DNA of 64,000 nt from Phallusia mammillata. Taxonomy: Eukaryota; Chordata; Ascidiacea; Phlebobranchia; Ascidiidae. Positions within the stretch are counted from its first letter, which is position 1. Each line of letters opens with the position of its first letter. The position numbers and the translations under genes were made by a program. Shown in pieces: positions 50,305 through 63,000 of this stretch. The notes below the pieces were generated by a model. That model saw only the letters and a list, made by a program, of their open reading frames with translations. It was not told the DNA's origin and ran no database searches. The stretch is taken from assembly GCA_003260075.1 (NCBI GenBank), contig QLIY01000712.1:1-64000 (forward strand), read 5' to 3'.

Positions 50305-51078
50305 CCATGCACAGTATATATGCAACAAAAAACAAACTTTTTAAGATTTGGCGTGTAAAAGAGGTTGGCTAAAGGATATTCATCTGATGTTTTCGAAACG
50401 CAACATGGAAATCACGGCGCAGCAAAACGGAGCTTTTGTTCAGGATTGATTGTCATTTAACAAATTCTTCAACCATCAATGTCGTTTAAACAGGTGTGTA
50501 CTGTACGTGCTCTTTCACATACCACGGCTTGAGATTTAAATCAAAGACACCAGACTGCTTTTGAATTGAAGAGTTTCACGGATTGCGCTGATGGATGTTA
50601 ATTGTTTTCTTCCACCGCATCCGTAACTTTGTGTGGAGCTCTGTGAAACGAGCATTGGTTCAAGGAGAACTCTTCTAGTCAATTGTTAGGTATTTATTTC
50701 AAAGAGAGCAACTGTATAGTCCTTCCTGATTTAGCAGCCGTGGTTCAGATGGGGTTGTAAACATCTGAAAGACATCGTATCTGCCGGGTGTCTGCCTTCT
50801 TCGTCGAGTCATTGCGAGTCATTGCGCTCTTTAGTCTGGAGGTGATCGGGTTGAGTCGAACGTGACTATAATTGTAGCTCCAATGTCAGAGCATTTTGTG
50901 AGGAATCTAGGTTGCAAAGCGCTTTTTGACTGCAAGCGTATAGCATTGCTCCAAAAAATTCAGTGTGACAAGGCAGTCTTGTAAAAAGTTATCAAAATAT
51001 TTTATTATATTTCAGAGTACGGTTATTAAGTGAAGATAATATCGTTATTAAATGTCGAACCTGTAAAACTATTTGAGG

Positions 51079-54000
51079 ATGTGCTGCATTAAAATCGTAA
51101 TTTGCATTTTTCTTACCTGTGTTTATACGGCATCTGCGCAGCAGAATGGTAAGTTCTTTTTACTAACTTAGATTTAATAATCCATTAAAAAAATGTTGAG
51201 GTAAATTGTTGTGGTTATACAATTTGCTTGCTATTTAACAAATTTATTAGCAGCAAACTTTCGACTGTTTGAACATTCTTGTCTTTGCATGATTTTTGTT
51301 GTATTACGTTGGGTACACATGAAGATGTCTATTTTCCTCTTACAAATTTAAACGCATCGGTTTAAAGTATTTTTAATGCTCTTATAGTGGATGATTTGAG
51401 TGGAAGCGGAGACGGACCACAAACCACAGGTAAGTCGTTGAAATAGACAAAGTAGACGTATTTACTTTACTTGGCGTTCCAACGCGTCCCACAGTACTTC
51501 CCATTTAAATGAATAGAGAGGTTTGAAAACGTTTTGTTTCTGCCCCATTCAGCTTTACCCCACTTGCCTGTTTGACAACATTGCCATTAGCGCCGCTTTT
51601 GTTTGCTACATGGTAAAAAGTCATTTAAAGCCGACCGGTATGTAGGATTTAAAATTTAAAAAATTATGTTACGATGTAAACTGTTTGTAAAACATTTTTA
51701 CATTCATGTTTTGAAAAAAATATAAACTTGATAATTTAGATTTAGCTGCATGGTTGGTCAATGGTCAGTATAAAGTGAAAATTTGTTGAATTGACCTAGT
51801 ATGGCTGTGCGCATTCTGAAATTCATTTTAACAATGTTTTATTACAGTATTTCAAAAATGAAATTATTCCATACAGACCTACTCGAATGTTTTTCACAAT
51901 AAATAGGCCTACTATTAATTTATTTAACAGAAGTATAAAGGTTACACGTTTTCATCTAATATTAATTGTGCTTTGTGCAGTGCTCGGTATTCCGGGAACC
52001 CATGTGATACTCTTGATAGTGTCCAGATTCGAAGGTTTCAATTCGCTGGGACAATACTTAGTTAACGTGACCGGAGAAAACATCACGAATACTTACACAT
52101 TCAACAACTACTCATTTGTGTTTATTCCTGATCTTACCCCGAATGTCAACTACGAAATAACACTTACGGTGTTGGATGCTGGGACAGTCGTGGATGATGT
52201 AATAACCCTCAATGTTACAACCAGTAAGCTGAACTTGTTTAAACAATAGCAGACTTTCGCGTTCATCGGTTGAATATGTCGACATGGTTACGGCTTTTAC
52301 AATGTAACTTAAGTTGTTTACTGTGGGATTGCTGAAATTCGATACCGGGCGATTCCAGTGACAGAACAATAATCTCCTAAGATTGATAGGTATTTGTTAC
52401 CGAATTTCGATTCTGTTGATCGTTGTTTCGAAACGTTACTAGAATGCAATGCTTAATTTGATCTTATGTTCCAAACGATGTTTTTTATCCTTTGTGCAGC
52501 CAGCGTCTGTTCGTTGTCGTGCACAAACGGCCATTGTGTCGTCTTCGAATTCCGAGCCTACTGCGCCTGCAGTCCTGGGTATATTAACACAACATCAGCC
52601 CTGGATAGTGTGTGCATGGATATAAACGAATGTGAGCTGTTTGCCACATCACCTTGCCCTCCAAACTCGATAAACGAGTGTGAGCTGTTTGCCACACCAC
52701 CTTGCCCTCCAAACTCGATTTGCTCCAACACTGACGGCTCATTTGTTTGCCGCTGCATGAGTGGATATCGTATGGTCGGATCCCAATGTGTAGGTAAGGT
52801 ATGCGTTTTTGCGTAGCTTGATCTGTCAAATTTAAGTAACACAACTCTATACTTATTACAACCATAAGATACAACAATGTTAAAAACAGATGATTTCCTT
52901 TTCATACACTCAGCGTGGATTACAAAACAAACATAAAGTCATTTTAAAATTGGATTACGTCTGTTTTTTTTATAATAGCTCCATAGGAAAAATCTTAAGC
53001 CAAATATTGCACTAAAAGAAAATTGGGGGGGGGGTTTACGTCTGTTTTTTTTATAAAAGCTCCATAGGAAAAATCTTAAGCCAAATATTGCACTAAAAGA
53101 AAATTAATGCACAAATATCCTGCTGTCGTACTAAGCAACGTGCTTAAGTTTTTAGTGTAACATGTCCTTGAATAGATTTTTCATTTTTTGAGCATGTCAC
53201 CTAATCTGCATCACCTAATCTGCAATTCTTATTTTTACAGCTTTCGACATCTGCGACCAAGAGCCTTGCCTAAACGGAGGAACGTGTTCACTTAACAGCA
53301 CTTCATACCTCTGCGAATGTCCTGAAAGTTACACGGGACCGAGATGTGAACTTTTCATAAGTCCGTGTCTCAGTTCGCCATGTCAAAATGGCGGATCGTG
53401 CATCGACTTGAATGCTGATTTCCAGTGTAACTGTCCAACAACACACACAGGTAATGATGGTTTTGTGTACGCCTAAAGCAGAATATATTTTCTTTTTGTG
53501 GCACACTTTCCAGTTTAAAAACACAAAAATATTCGTGCACTTTAAAATGGCAAATAGTTTGTTGTACACTTACAATTAATCTCTCGCTGAACACAATTTA
53601 AGAAACACTGTAGCTTGTTTTATGTACAGTCTTTATAGCAGCACAGCAAGTTTTCTAAACGCGTAAATATTTTTAAATTAACTTAAACGACTTGATGAAC
53701 ATCATGCTTTTTTGTCAGACTAGGATTTTGCATTTCCGTTAAGACATTTGTTAAACTAAGAGCAATCCTTTTTACTATGCAAGCTTTTTGCCCCCAGAAG
53801 AATAATTTGACATTTTTAGGGGGTAATTATTTAGCTTTTTTGACAAGGGGCAAAATGAAAATATAACGATAAGATATATGTGTAAGAAACACTCAACTGC
53901 GGACCTACTATTCCAGACTTTCGTTTGTAATAAATACCACCCAAAACCATTTTGTTTAAAATATCTATCACAGAAAAAAAAAACACTGGTAAGTTAATGA

Positions 54001-57000
54001 TTTGTAACGCTTTCTAGGAACCACTTGTACGGAAGATGCCGACGAGTGTCAGCAGCAAACGTTCCAATGTGACCCTAACTCGTTTTGCGTCAACACGATT
54101 GGCAGCTATAACTGTACTTGCAATGAAGGGTTCAGGTGATTACCAATTCATGTTTACATAAAGTAATGTTTGTATTAGAGCTAAAAACAAACACACGCAT
54201 TTGCAATTATACATGTAACAAAAATAAAACCTGCTTTTTATATGAGTTGCATATTTGTGGCATACCACAAATAGATGGGTGATCGTACGTTTGTTGACTA
54301 CATAAGGCATACAATACGAGTATATTTTTGTTAGGGGCGTATAGTCACAACAATAAGCGGCGGCAATATACAAAACGATTGTTCAATCTCAATGGAGCGA
54401 GTGTTACCAAATTATACAAAGGCTTTTATTAGTAATTGGTTTTACCTCATTTTTTTCATCTGCTCTTTGTTTTGCAGGGGTAATGGAAGAGTCAAATGCT
54501 ATGCTCTGAGGTTGCTCCCATACGGACCTGACGAGTTGGATCAGCTTTTAGAGATCGGTGATGATGTGGCATCTCCCGTAATTAAGTAGGAATGGGTTTT
54601 GTTGGCAGATATTTATAAGTGTGTCAGTGAGCGTGTGATTTATGTTGCTGAAAACCGAAGCTGTGTTTAGTATACCCAAACACAAAGGTCGGGTGGCCTG
54701 GTGCTGGTCCGTGAAGTATTTGCAACGTGGCAACGCAGAAAAACATGTCGCACTTCAACTGTGACTTGTGGTGACAGATTCATATTGTAATAAAGAAAAC
54801 CTTTATTAGGCTACTTTGCCGAAACATGCCTTTTCTAAATTGCTTGTATTGCATTTAAAAGAGTTTGTCGATTCATGCCCATAAAGTCAAGTAACATGTT
54901 TAACAACATGAATTCGATGCCATTACCAATACTAATATATATATATACGTATTTTTAGTTTCACATGCAAAAAAAGACATAACTGAGTGTTATAAGAATG
55001 AAAGAGATATGACGTTTTGGACTTGACCTAATGTCAAACAGCTCGAAAACGCCTTGTTCAAGTCCAATTGTCTATTGTGTTTGTTGTCTTTTTCTGAAGC
55101 TTTAATGTATGGGGCCTGTCAATAAACTTTCGGGCCAAAACGGGCTTCTCAAAAACGATTTGGGTTCGGGCCGGGTTTCGGGCTTGTACTTTCGGGTAGC
55201 CGGGTTCGGGTTTCAATTTTAGGCCCGTTTACAACTCTGGGCTTGTGGGCTTCTTTGTTAGGTATAGTGCATTTGATGCCCTTTTACGTATAATATGTCA
55301 TCGTAGTAGACAAAAACATAGATAGGTAGATATAAAACAAATAAAACCGGTCGTAAAAAATTAGCAGCGATATTATCTGTTTTTAAGAAGTCTGGGGGAT
55401 TTAACCTGGCGCACAATTGGTCATAAACAAAATGAGCTGCAGTATTTACAAGTATCCCTTGATTTTAGATTTACCGACAAAATTGTTAAAGTGAATTTAA
55501 CGTTGTTTTGCAGACCTTCGTTTCGAATTCCGTTTGGAGTAGGAACATTCGGAGATATTCACATTATATCAAACGGTCTGATTTCACTTGGACCTGGTTC
55601 ATGGTTTGTTCGTTATCTTTACCGTCCTTGGTATGACGGATTCAGTTGGTACGATGTTGCGTTGGTCGCTCCATTTTGGGATGACTTTCATCCACATGAA
55701 GACAACAACGGCAGAGTCTACTATCAGGTTATTCATTTTTACACAACACAAGCACAGTTTGTCAATATCGTGTAGTGGCATGTTTTTGTATCTGAAATAT
55801 GAGTTTAATCGCACCATCAGTATAAAAATAATTTGCGTACAAAGTCCGGTGCTAGACAGAAACCTTCACTTAAGATTTCTATATTGTGTCTGTTTGTTTA
55901 ATTAAACTGTTGTTCATTGCGAAGTTACTTTATTCATGTGGTATTTCCCGAAGATGTTGTTTTGCGCACAATTTTGCTTTCCCCCTTAGGTTTACGATAA
56001 GGGGATATCGAGCTTGACCAATCAAAGCGAGGCTCTAGTGCAACAAGTCGCCGACAGAGTCAATACCCAATTCCAACGCACGGACTTTGATCCGTTTTTC
56101 GTGCTGAAAGCAACTTGGAGTGAGGTGGTTATGTATTACGAGGCATACAACCGAGATTACGTAAGTGTTTAACTGCAACTGCAACCGATTTTGAAGGTAA
56201 ACTGTTTACCTATGATTCATAACTTGTTATGTTAAAAACAGGCACTGCGAAACTTATACTACATTTTGTTAGGGTTGTACACACAGTGCGCCAATTCACT
56301 CCCTGGTGAGCTTGCGCTTCATAACACAGTGTAGCTGCATCGCGCTTATACATAAACCACCAATTATGCTATACCAGAGTTGCAAGTCGGGCCGGGCTTT
56401 TCGGGCCGGGTTCGGGCTTAGNTTATAAAGCATTTTCTTAAAAAAATGACTGTCTAAGTTTTATAAAATATACCCTAAAGAATTCCTACAATTAAAAGCT
56501 AAAAACGTTTTGGGGGGGGGGAAGTGTCTTTACTTTCTGCACAGTGTGCTTTTCAAACAAATTCCAAAATATGGAAACTACTTTAACAGACTTTTAAGGT
56601 TAAGCTGCAGACTTTTGAACAAAAACAGTAGGCTACTACGAAAAAAACATATCTGAGTGCTGTATAAAGCCAATGAAGTGATTTACTATGTCTTGTATTA
56701 GGTTTTCTAAAACAGAAGCTGTAGACCAGGGGTTCCCAACCTTTTTACAATCTCGTACCACTTGGACGCTCTGCACTGCCACGCGTACCACCATAGAGAA
56801 CTAATGTGCTCTATGCATGGTACCACTTCTTGCAGCACAACTAATTTGTTCGAATCATATTTCATTCAACGCTATTTGAAGCTTAAGCTAAAAAACAGTA
56901 GATAATATCTCTCAAGAGCAATCATTTGACATAATTAACGCCAACTGTGCCACAGCGTTGTACGGCTTTTTATAGCAAGTAGCAACTATGCTTTTGTTGA

Positions 57001-60000
57001 CAATTGACATGACCTGTATTTTAAAGATCGTAATGATACGAAACAACAGGAATAGTTACGTAACAATGACAATAGGCCTGGGGAATGTTGTTTTTCTGTA
57101 AACAAAACCAGATACGTGTACCACAGGTTGGGAACCCCTGCTGTAGACAGTGAAAATTTCGGCCTATAAGGTCTCATCAATGCAGCTGATGACAAGACAT
57201 AGGCCATATTGGCTAGTGTAGCCATCTAATAGCCTCCAGTTTGTAGGAAGTAACAGGCTTGTCTCGCCAAATCGGTTCAGTGCCACAATTATAAAGCATT
57301 TTCTTAAAAAAATGACTGTCTAAGTTTTATAAAATATACCCTAAAGAATTCCTACAATTAAAAGCTAAAAACGTTTTAATGGCTCTACATACATTAAACA
57401 ATAAACCCNCTATTAACTAAAAAACTTCAAAACAGACACGGATTTGTCGCCAGCGGCTTTTAAAAAGCAGCTGTTTACCACACACATCATATAAAACTTC
57501 AGGCGACGTGCAGTGTTAGTCATGCGTAACAAACATTCGCAGGATAATAAAAGAAACGGGAGGAAAAGAGGAGCTGGACTACCATGTTAGTATACTATGG
57601 TTTCACCACAATGTTGTGTGTGACGTTACAAACCGTTGCAATGCGTTGGGTAATTGTGAAGTCAATTATTTTACACGTGTTGAAGTAAGCTTTAGTTAGA
57701 CTTCATATAAAAAAATGTTGAAATATCGCTGTAAGATTTCTTGCCTCTAGCGGCGCAAACTGTTATGTACGGGTGCCAGGAAGATCGTCCTGGCATTGAT
57801 ATTGACGCAACAATGTCGTTGTGACGTCAAATCCATTGTGATGCAATTACCTTGTGCAAGACCGCATGGTTTGCGATAATTGGTGTCTGCTGTATATGTG
57901 CTGACCGCATGAAAGTGGTTGTGATATAACTAACGGATATCTGCTTCTCTTTGTAATAATGGAAAGTTTACTGCAAATGTGCAAACTGTTGACCTGTGTC
58001 AAACCTTGAGTTGTATCTGAGTGAATTGGACCTGTGAACTTTGCGCTGAGCATCGTATTATTGCAACCTGATTAATGTACTGTGGGCAAGATTCGGTCGG
58101 CATCGATCTGTGCGACGAAGTGGCTTGNTAACACGTCTCTGGCTTTGACCTAATGCCCACCCTACTCTAAAACGTATTGTTTACCTCATTGTCTACTATT
58201 GTTCATTGTGTTTGTTGTCTTTCCCTTTTTTTTTCTTTCTTATCCTTTGCGGCAAGGCTTTCGTGGATAGGCCTGTCAATCAAAATTTCGGGCCTAAACG
58301 GGCTTCTCAAAAACGTTTCGGGTTCGGGCCGGGCTTCGGGCTTATACTTCCGGGTTCGGGCTCATATTTCGGGCCCGCTTGCAACTCTGTGCTATACGCT
58401 AATTGTTTGCTCCATTACGTGTTAACGTTGCGCACTTCTTTTTGCCTAGGTGTTTGTGCAATTGTGTCTTCGCTATGTTCTTTCCCGAAATGAAAAAACT
58501 CAATTCAGTTGTATTCATATGAATTTTTTTGTGACACTGGTAAATTCTCCGTTTTTTCTGCAGCCTAGTACTTTCCAAGCAATTATTGCAAGTGATTTAA
58601 CCGACACTTACCTCATTTTCAACTACCAAGAGGACGAAATGTTGTGGGACACCAACAGACGATATTACTATGGAAACAATGCTCTCATCGGATACATATT
58701 TGATTCCACCACCGAATATGTGGAAGTGCAGGGAAACTACAGACCTGATCAACGAGAACAAACCGGAGGTATGTTTTACGTTTCAGATAACGTTAACGCC
58801 TAAATTCCATGTATAAGCCGCCTGGGTATAACAAAACTTCTGCATAATTCGTAATACATTTACCAATGTACGTGTTTGTATCAAAGCAAAAAAAACTCTA
58901 CAAACAAAACTTAACACATAACAAGGTTGGACTAGTTACTCAAAGTATTTTAATAGGGACCACCAAAAACTGTTTGGTTGTCAATGTAACGTTCGGTTTA
59001 GACCAATTTACAAAAAAAAGTTCGGTTTAAACCAATTTACAAAAAAAGTAACGTGTCGGTGGCAAAAAATTTGCATTGTACCAGGCAATAATAAAATTGC
59101 TTTCTGTTTGGTAAGCACTAGATGACTTTTATGATATTTTTCTTGTTTTTTAGGCGGACCCTCGGGACAATATTTTTATCAGGTTGCAACTCACTTGACG
59201 GAAGAACAGGAGTCTGCGGCTAGAACGGGTTGTTGGAGATGGGTACAAAACGAAATGGCCAATCCATGGACCCCGGAAACGGATCCCTGTCCTTGTAACC
59301 TATTCCAAGCTATCGTGGACAGACGATTCACGCTGGCTATCGACGTATGGCTGTACTGGGGTGATCTAATCAACCAGTGGTATGGGAGAGATGTTTACCG
59401 AACAGGCGATCTCGCCGAATGGGACTACGAAGAAGGTACGCTTTAATTACCATTGTATTTTGGGTAAATTACGTGGTCTTTTTTTGTTCCCTGTTTACTC
59501 TTGTTGTTGGTAAACCGAGGACCTTGCAAAATAGTAGTGTCATAGAATTATCTTTGCAGGGAAAATGACCAGTGTTTATCAGAGGGTCATCAAAGATTTA
59601 AAACTGTATTTGAATTTTTTGTTCTGATTAATAGGTGAAATTACCATTGTACGTTACGTTTAAAACCGACTTAAAGGCACGTTGTTGAAAACATAACGTA
59701 CTTGTTTTTGCAGTGGGAAGATACAACTGTTACCAGGAAAGATTCGACAACACAGGACCTCGCTGTTGTTACTCACCACGGGAGGAGCAAATTTTCTCTT
59801 CGTGGTTTAATGGACTAACCCAGAGTCCTCTTACTTCCGGGCCTTTCGCGAGTCGCTACGAGCGTTATCAAATACCAATCAATGAAAGGAATCCTCGTTG
59901 GAGCAATGTGCTTTGGAGAGATGCGCAACTGTTTGCTGAACAATACAACCGTTCGATTGGTAGGTTTCCAAAAAATGTTCTTTTTTACATTTTGATGTAT

Positions 60001-63000
60001 TCTCTAAATACATGGTATAATGTGGTGATTTTGATGTGTCTGCGTGTTAATTACGATTTAATTTTTTTTGCAGAATACGATCTCGTTCCGCGGCGACAAT
60101 GTTGTGCTGAAAGTAACGACCAAACCTTGTGCGACTTGTACCAATCATTGCGACCAGCAGCCAATTGCACTGGTTATGTACCAAGGCGACTTTGTAAGTA
60201 TTTGAAAACCAAATATTTACAAAAATATATTTTCATTTAAGCTAATCCAGGAGTTTCAAAACCTAACCAATAAAAGTTTATAATCTTGCAAGTAAGAATA
60301 AATTTAAATCAAACAAATAGCTTAGGAAAAGCAAAATTCACCTTTCGTTTGCAAAAGATTGCACCCGTCTATCTTTACGTTACGCCCCCCCCCCTAAAAG
60401 TTTATAATCTTGCAAGTACGAATAAATTTAAATCAAACAAATAGCTTAGGAAAAGCAAAATTCTCCTTTCGTTTGCAAAAGATTGCACCCGTCTATCTTT
60501 ACGTTACAAACGTATAGTAAGTGTAAATTTTACCTTTTTCCTTTTTAGCATTTTTCTGGGGCGACCCACACATTACAACCATTGACGGGGTGTTGTACAG
60601 TTTTAATGGACTCGGCGAATATCACATGGTCTATGCGCCCAACGTATTTGCGTTGCAAGCACGTACTCAAAAGGCCGTGAAAGATGACGGCAGCGACTCT
60701 GATGCCACTGTGTTTGTTGCTTTTGCGGCGAAAGATCTCGCCGCAACAACTTCAGGAACGGTAAGATTGGGGTTGTATTAAATTGTTAAGATTCCGGTTT
60801 AAAATATTTGCATTTTTCTGTTACGTATAAGGTCAGAATAAGTTTCATTTAAGTACCCCATAAAGATCTCAATAGGAGCACATAACTTCGTGGGTTTCTT
60901 TAGGGTCCCCAACTTCTTGATATTCTTAGCGGTTGTTACTCTGTCTTCACAATATTATTATAGTTTTGTTTGACGTTTATCGTCGCCCGGCACCAATGTT
61001 TGTTCAAAAACAACACTGGAACGCACCAGAAGAGAAATTAATCAGCCTACTTTTGTTTGTTGTACATTCCCTGTAACCAGGTGTGACTAAAGACCAACTC
61101 CTTTCACTGATGTTGTCGAATAAAACAATGATTTTGTTTTTGCATCGCAGGCTCAATTCGAGGTGGACTTTAAAAACCGTCTCGGCAATGTAGTAATTGT
61201 GAAAGTTAACGGAGAAGTGGTGGCAAACATTTCCGACAGTGAGTACTAATTAGAGTAGCAGTGCCTGGTATGGGTGTGTATTTTGTCATTCTTCGCGCGC
61301 ACACGCTGGCGTATACATTTGTTACTGATGAAAGGTGATACACCCCGGCACCTGTCAGTCGAAGAAATAATCTGACAACACGTGCATGGTTAAACTTTGA
61401 ACCTACATTTCGCTTTTTTACATTTTTTTTACATTTTTTGTATTTGTAATCAGTTGGATTTGTCAGCTGTCAGATTTCCTTGTGAGCTGTTTATTTTTAA
61501 AAGTAGGTCTTGTTGATGATTTTTTCCCATTTATAATGTTTTTTTTTATTGAAGGACCCTGTAGACTAAGTGCACTAAAGTAAAAAAGTGAAATCAAAAC
61601 GTTTTTTGTAAAGTGTTATTTGTATTTACAATTGTTTGGAAAACTTCCCCAAGCCCCAAACCCTGTCCCATTAATCCAATTCTGTAAGTTAAAAATGTAT
61701 TTAAACTGTGTAGTGGACACGACCGTTGAAGAAGTGAGCCTAAGTTTGGTGAACGGAACCTACACAGCAACCTTTCCTTCATCTCAGTCGCTTTCCATAT
61801 CTGCAAACAACTTTCTTCTTTCCATGCAATTCACAGGCGACACCGATTCCATGCAAGACGTTTCTAAGGGATTGATGGGTATTTTGCAGAAAATGGTTGG
61901 GTGTTCATTTTACAACAATACAATAGTTTTTTTACCACTAACCTGTGATTGGTTTTAATGTTAGTAAGTTTCATGTTTAATATCAACATTGCTATCATCC
62001 ATCAGTAACATTTATCATCGCTTCGTTTTACGGGAACGATTAAACAACACAAAAGGGAAAACACAATAAAATTTCAAGAACATGTTTGTTTAGTTTCAAA
62101 TTTTATTTCTTTGTGCATTCGTCAGGTTTCTGGGACGGAAATAATCTGAACGATTTTGAAATGAGGAACGGTACCACCTTGGATTGGAACGATTTGCAAC
62201 CACAAGCAAATACAGACATTTTAGCCGGAACCTTGAACGAAAGATTGATATACCCGTTTGGCCAATCATGTAAATATGAACATATACTTAACGTTTAACA
62301 CTTATCCTTTAAATTGCTCAACTGAATAGGTGTTCATAGCTTAACTGTAGAGGTTGTTCCTGAAAACTAAAACAATAAAATGAACACAGTGAACTACTCA
62401 GTAGGCAAAAACATACTTGTTCCTTTTTGTGAAAATAATTTCCCAAAACTATTTTGTGGCCGTAAAAGTATTTATTTTTTATATACCAGGGAAATTGCTT
62501 AACGAAGATGAGAGTTACTTCAACTACTCTGGTACTGGTGATGACACTTTTGCTGGTCATAACCCCGAAAATGCTCCCGAACCTCCCTTTCTCGAAGATT
62601 TGGTTGCAGATCAGAGGGGTGAGGATCATTTTATGGAGGTTCAAGCCAACTGCACTGTGGACAGTGTGCTTTCAACTACTTGCCTGTACGACGTACTGAC
62701 GACCAATCGCAGCGTCATCGGCCAGAGTACATTGTCCGATGCCAGCAGCTCTTCACAAGTTTCAAGAACGAATGGTTTGTTTCCACTGATCATTATTTTG
62801 TAGTTTGTAATACGTTTCATAATATAATCGAAATTAGTAGAGCTAAATACATATTTGAGTATTAAAATTTTTTTAGAGCTCTTTTTTGAGTTGAAATTAT
62901 CTATTTCAAAATCCCCTTATCTGTGCATTTCTGGTGTGTGCTTAACAATTGTAATTAAAGAGAAACAATATTTATAAATCGTCTGGTTTAAACACTTTTT

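Larger units (their letters stand above)
48357..51078. other. mostly unassigned region between the PRR14-like and MUC4-like genes
   Basis: It contains possible 5' exons of the PRR14-like gene, a displaced copy of DNAJC21 intron sequence at 49366-49436, an n at 49437 and a short plus-strand frame at 50104-50304. No RNA gene or other conserved gene was recognised. AT-rich with scattered simple sequence. Confidence 0.5.
56375..58389. mobile_element. hAT-like element spanning three scaffold joins
   Basis: The left end CAGAGTTGCAAG and right end CTTGCAACTCTG are perfect inverted repeats, flanked by the perfect 8-bp duplication TGCTATAC at 56367-56374 and 58390-58397. The n characters at 56422, 57409 and 58128 lie inside, so the interior may include misplaced contigs. 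Intron of the MUC4-like gene. Confidence 0.75.
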
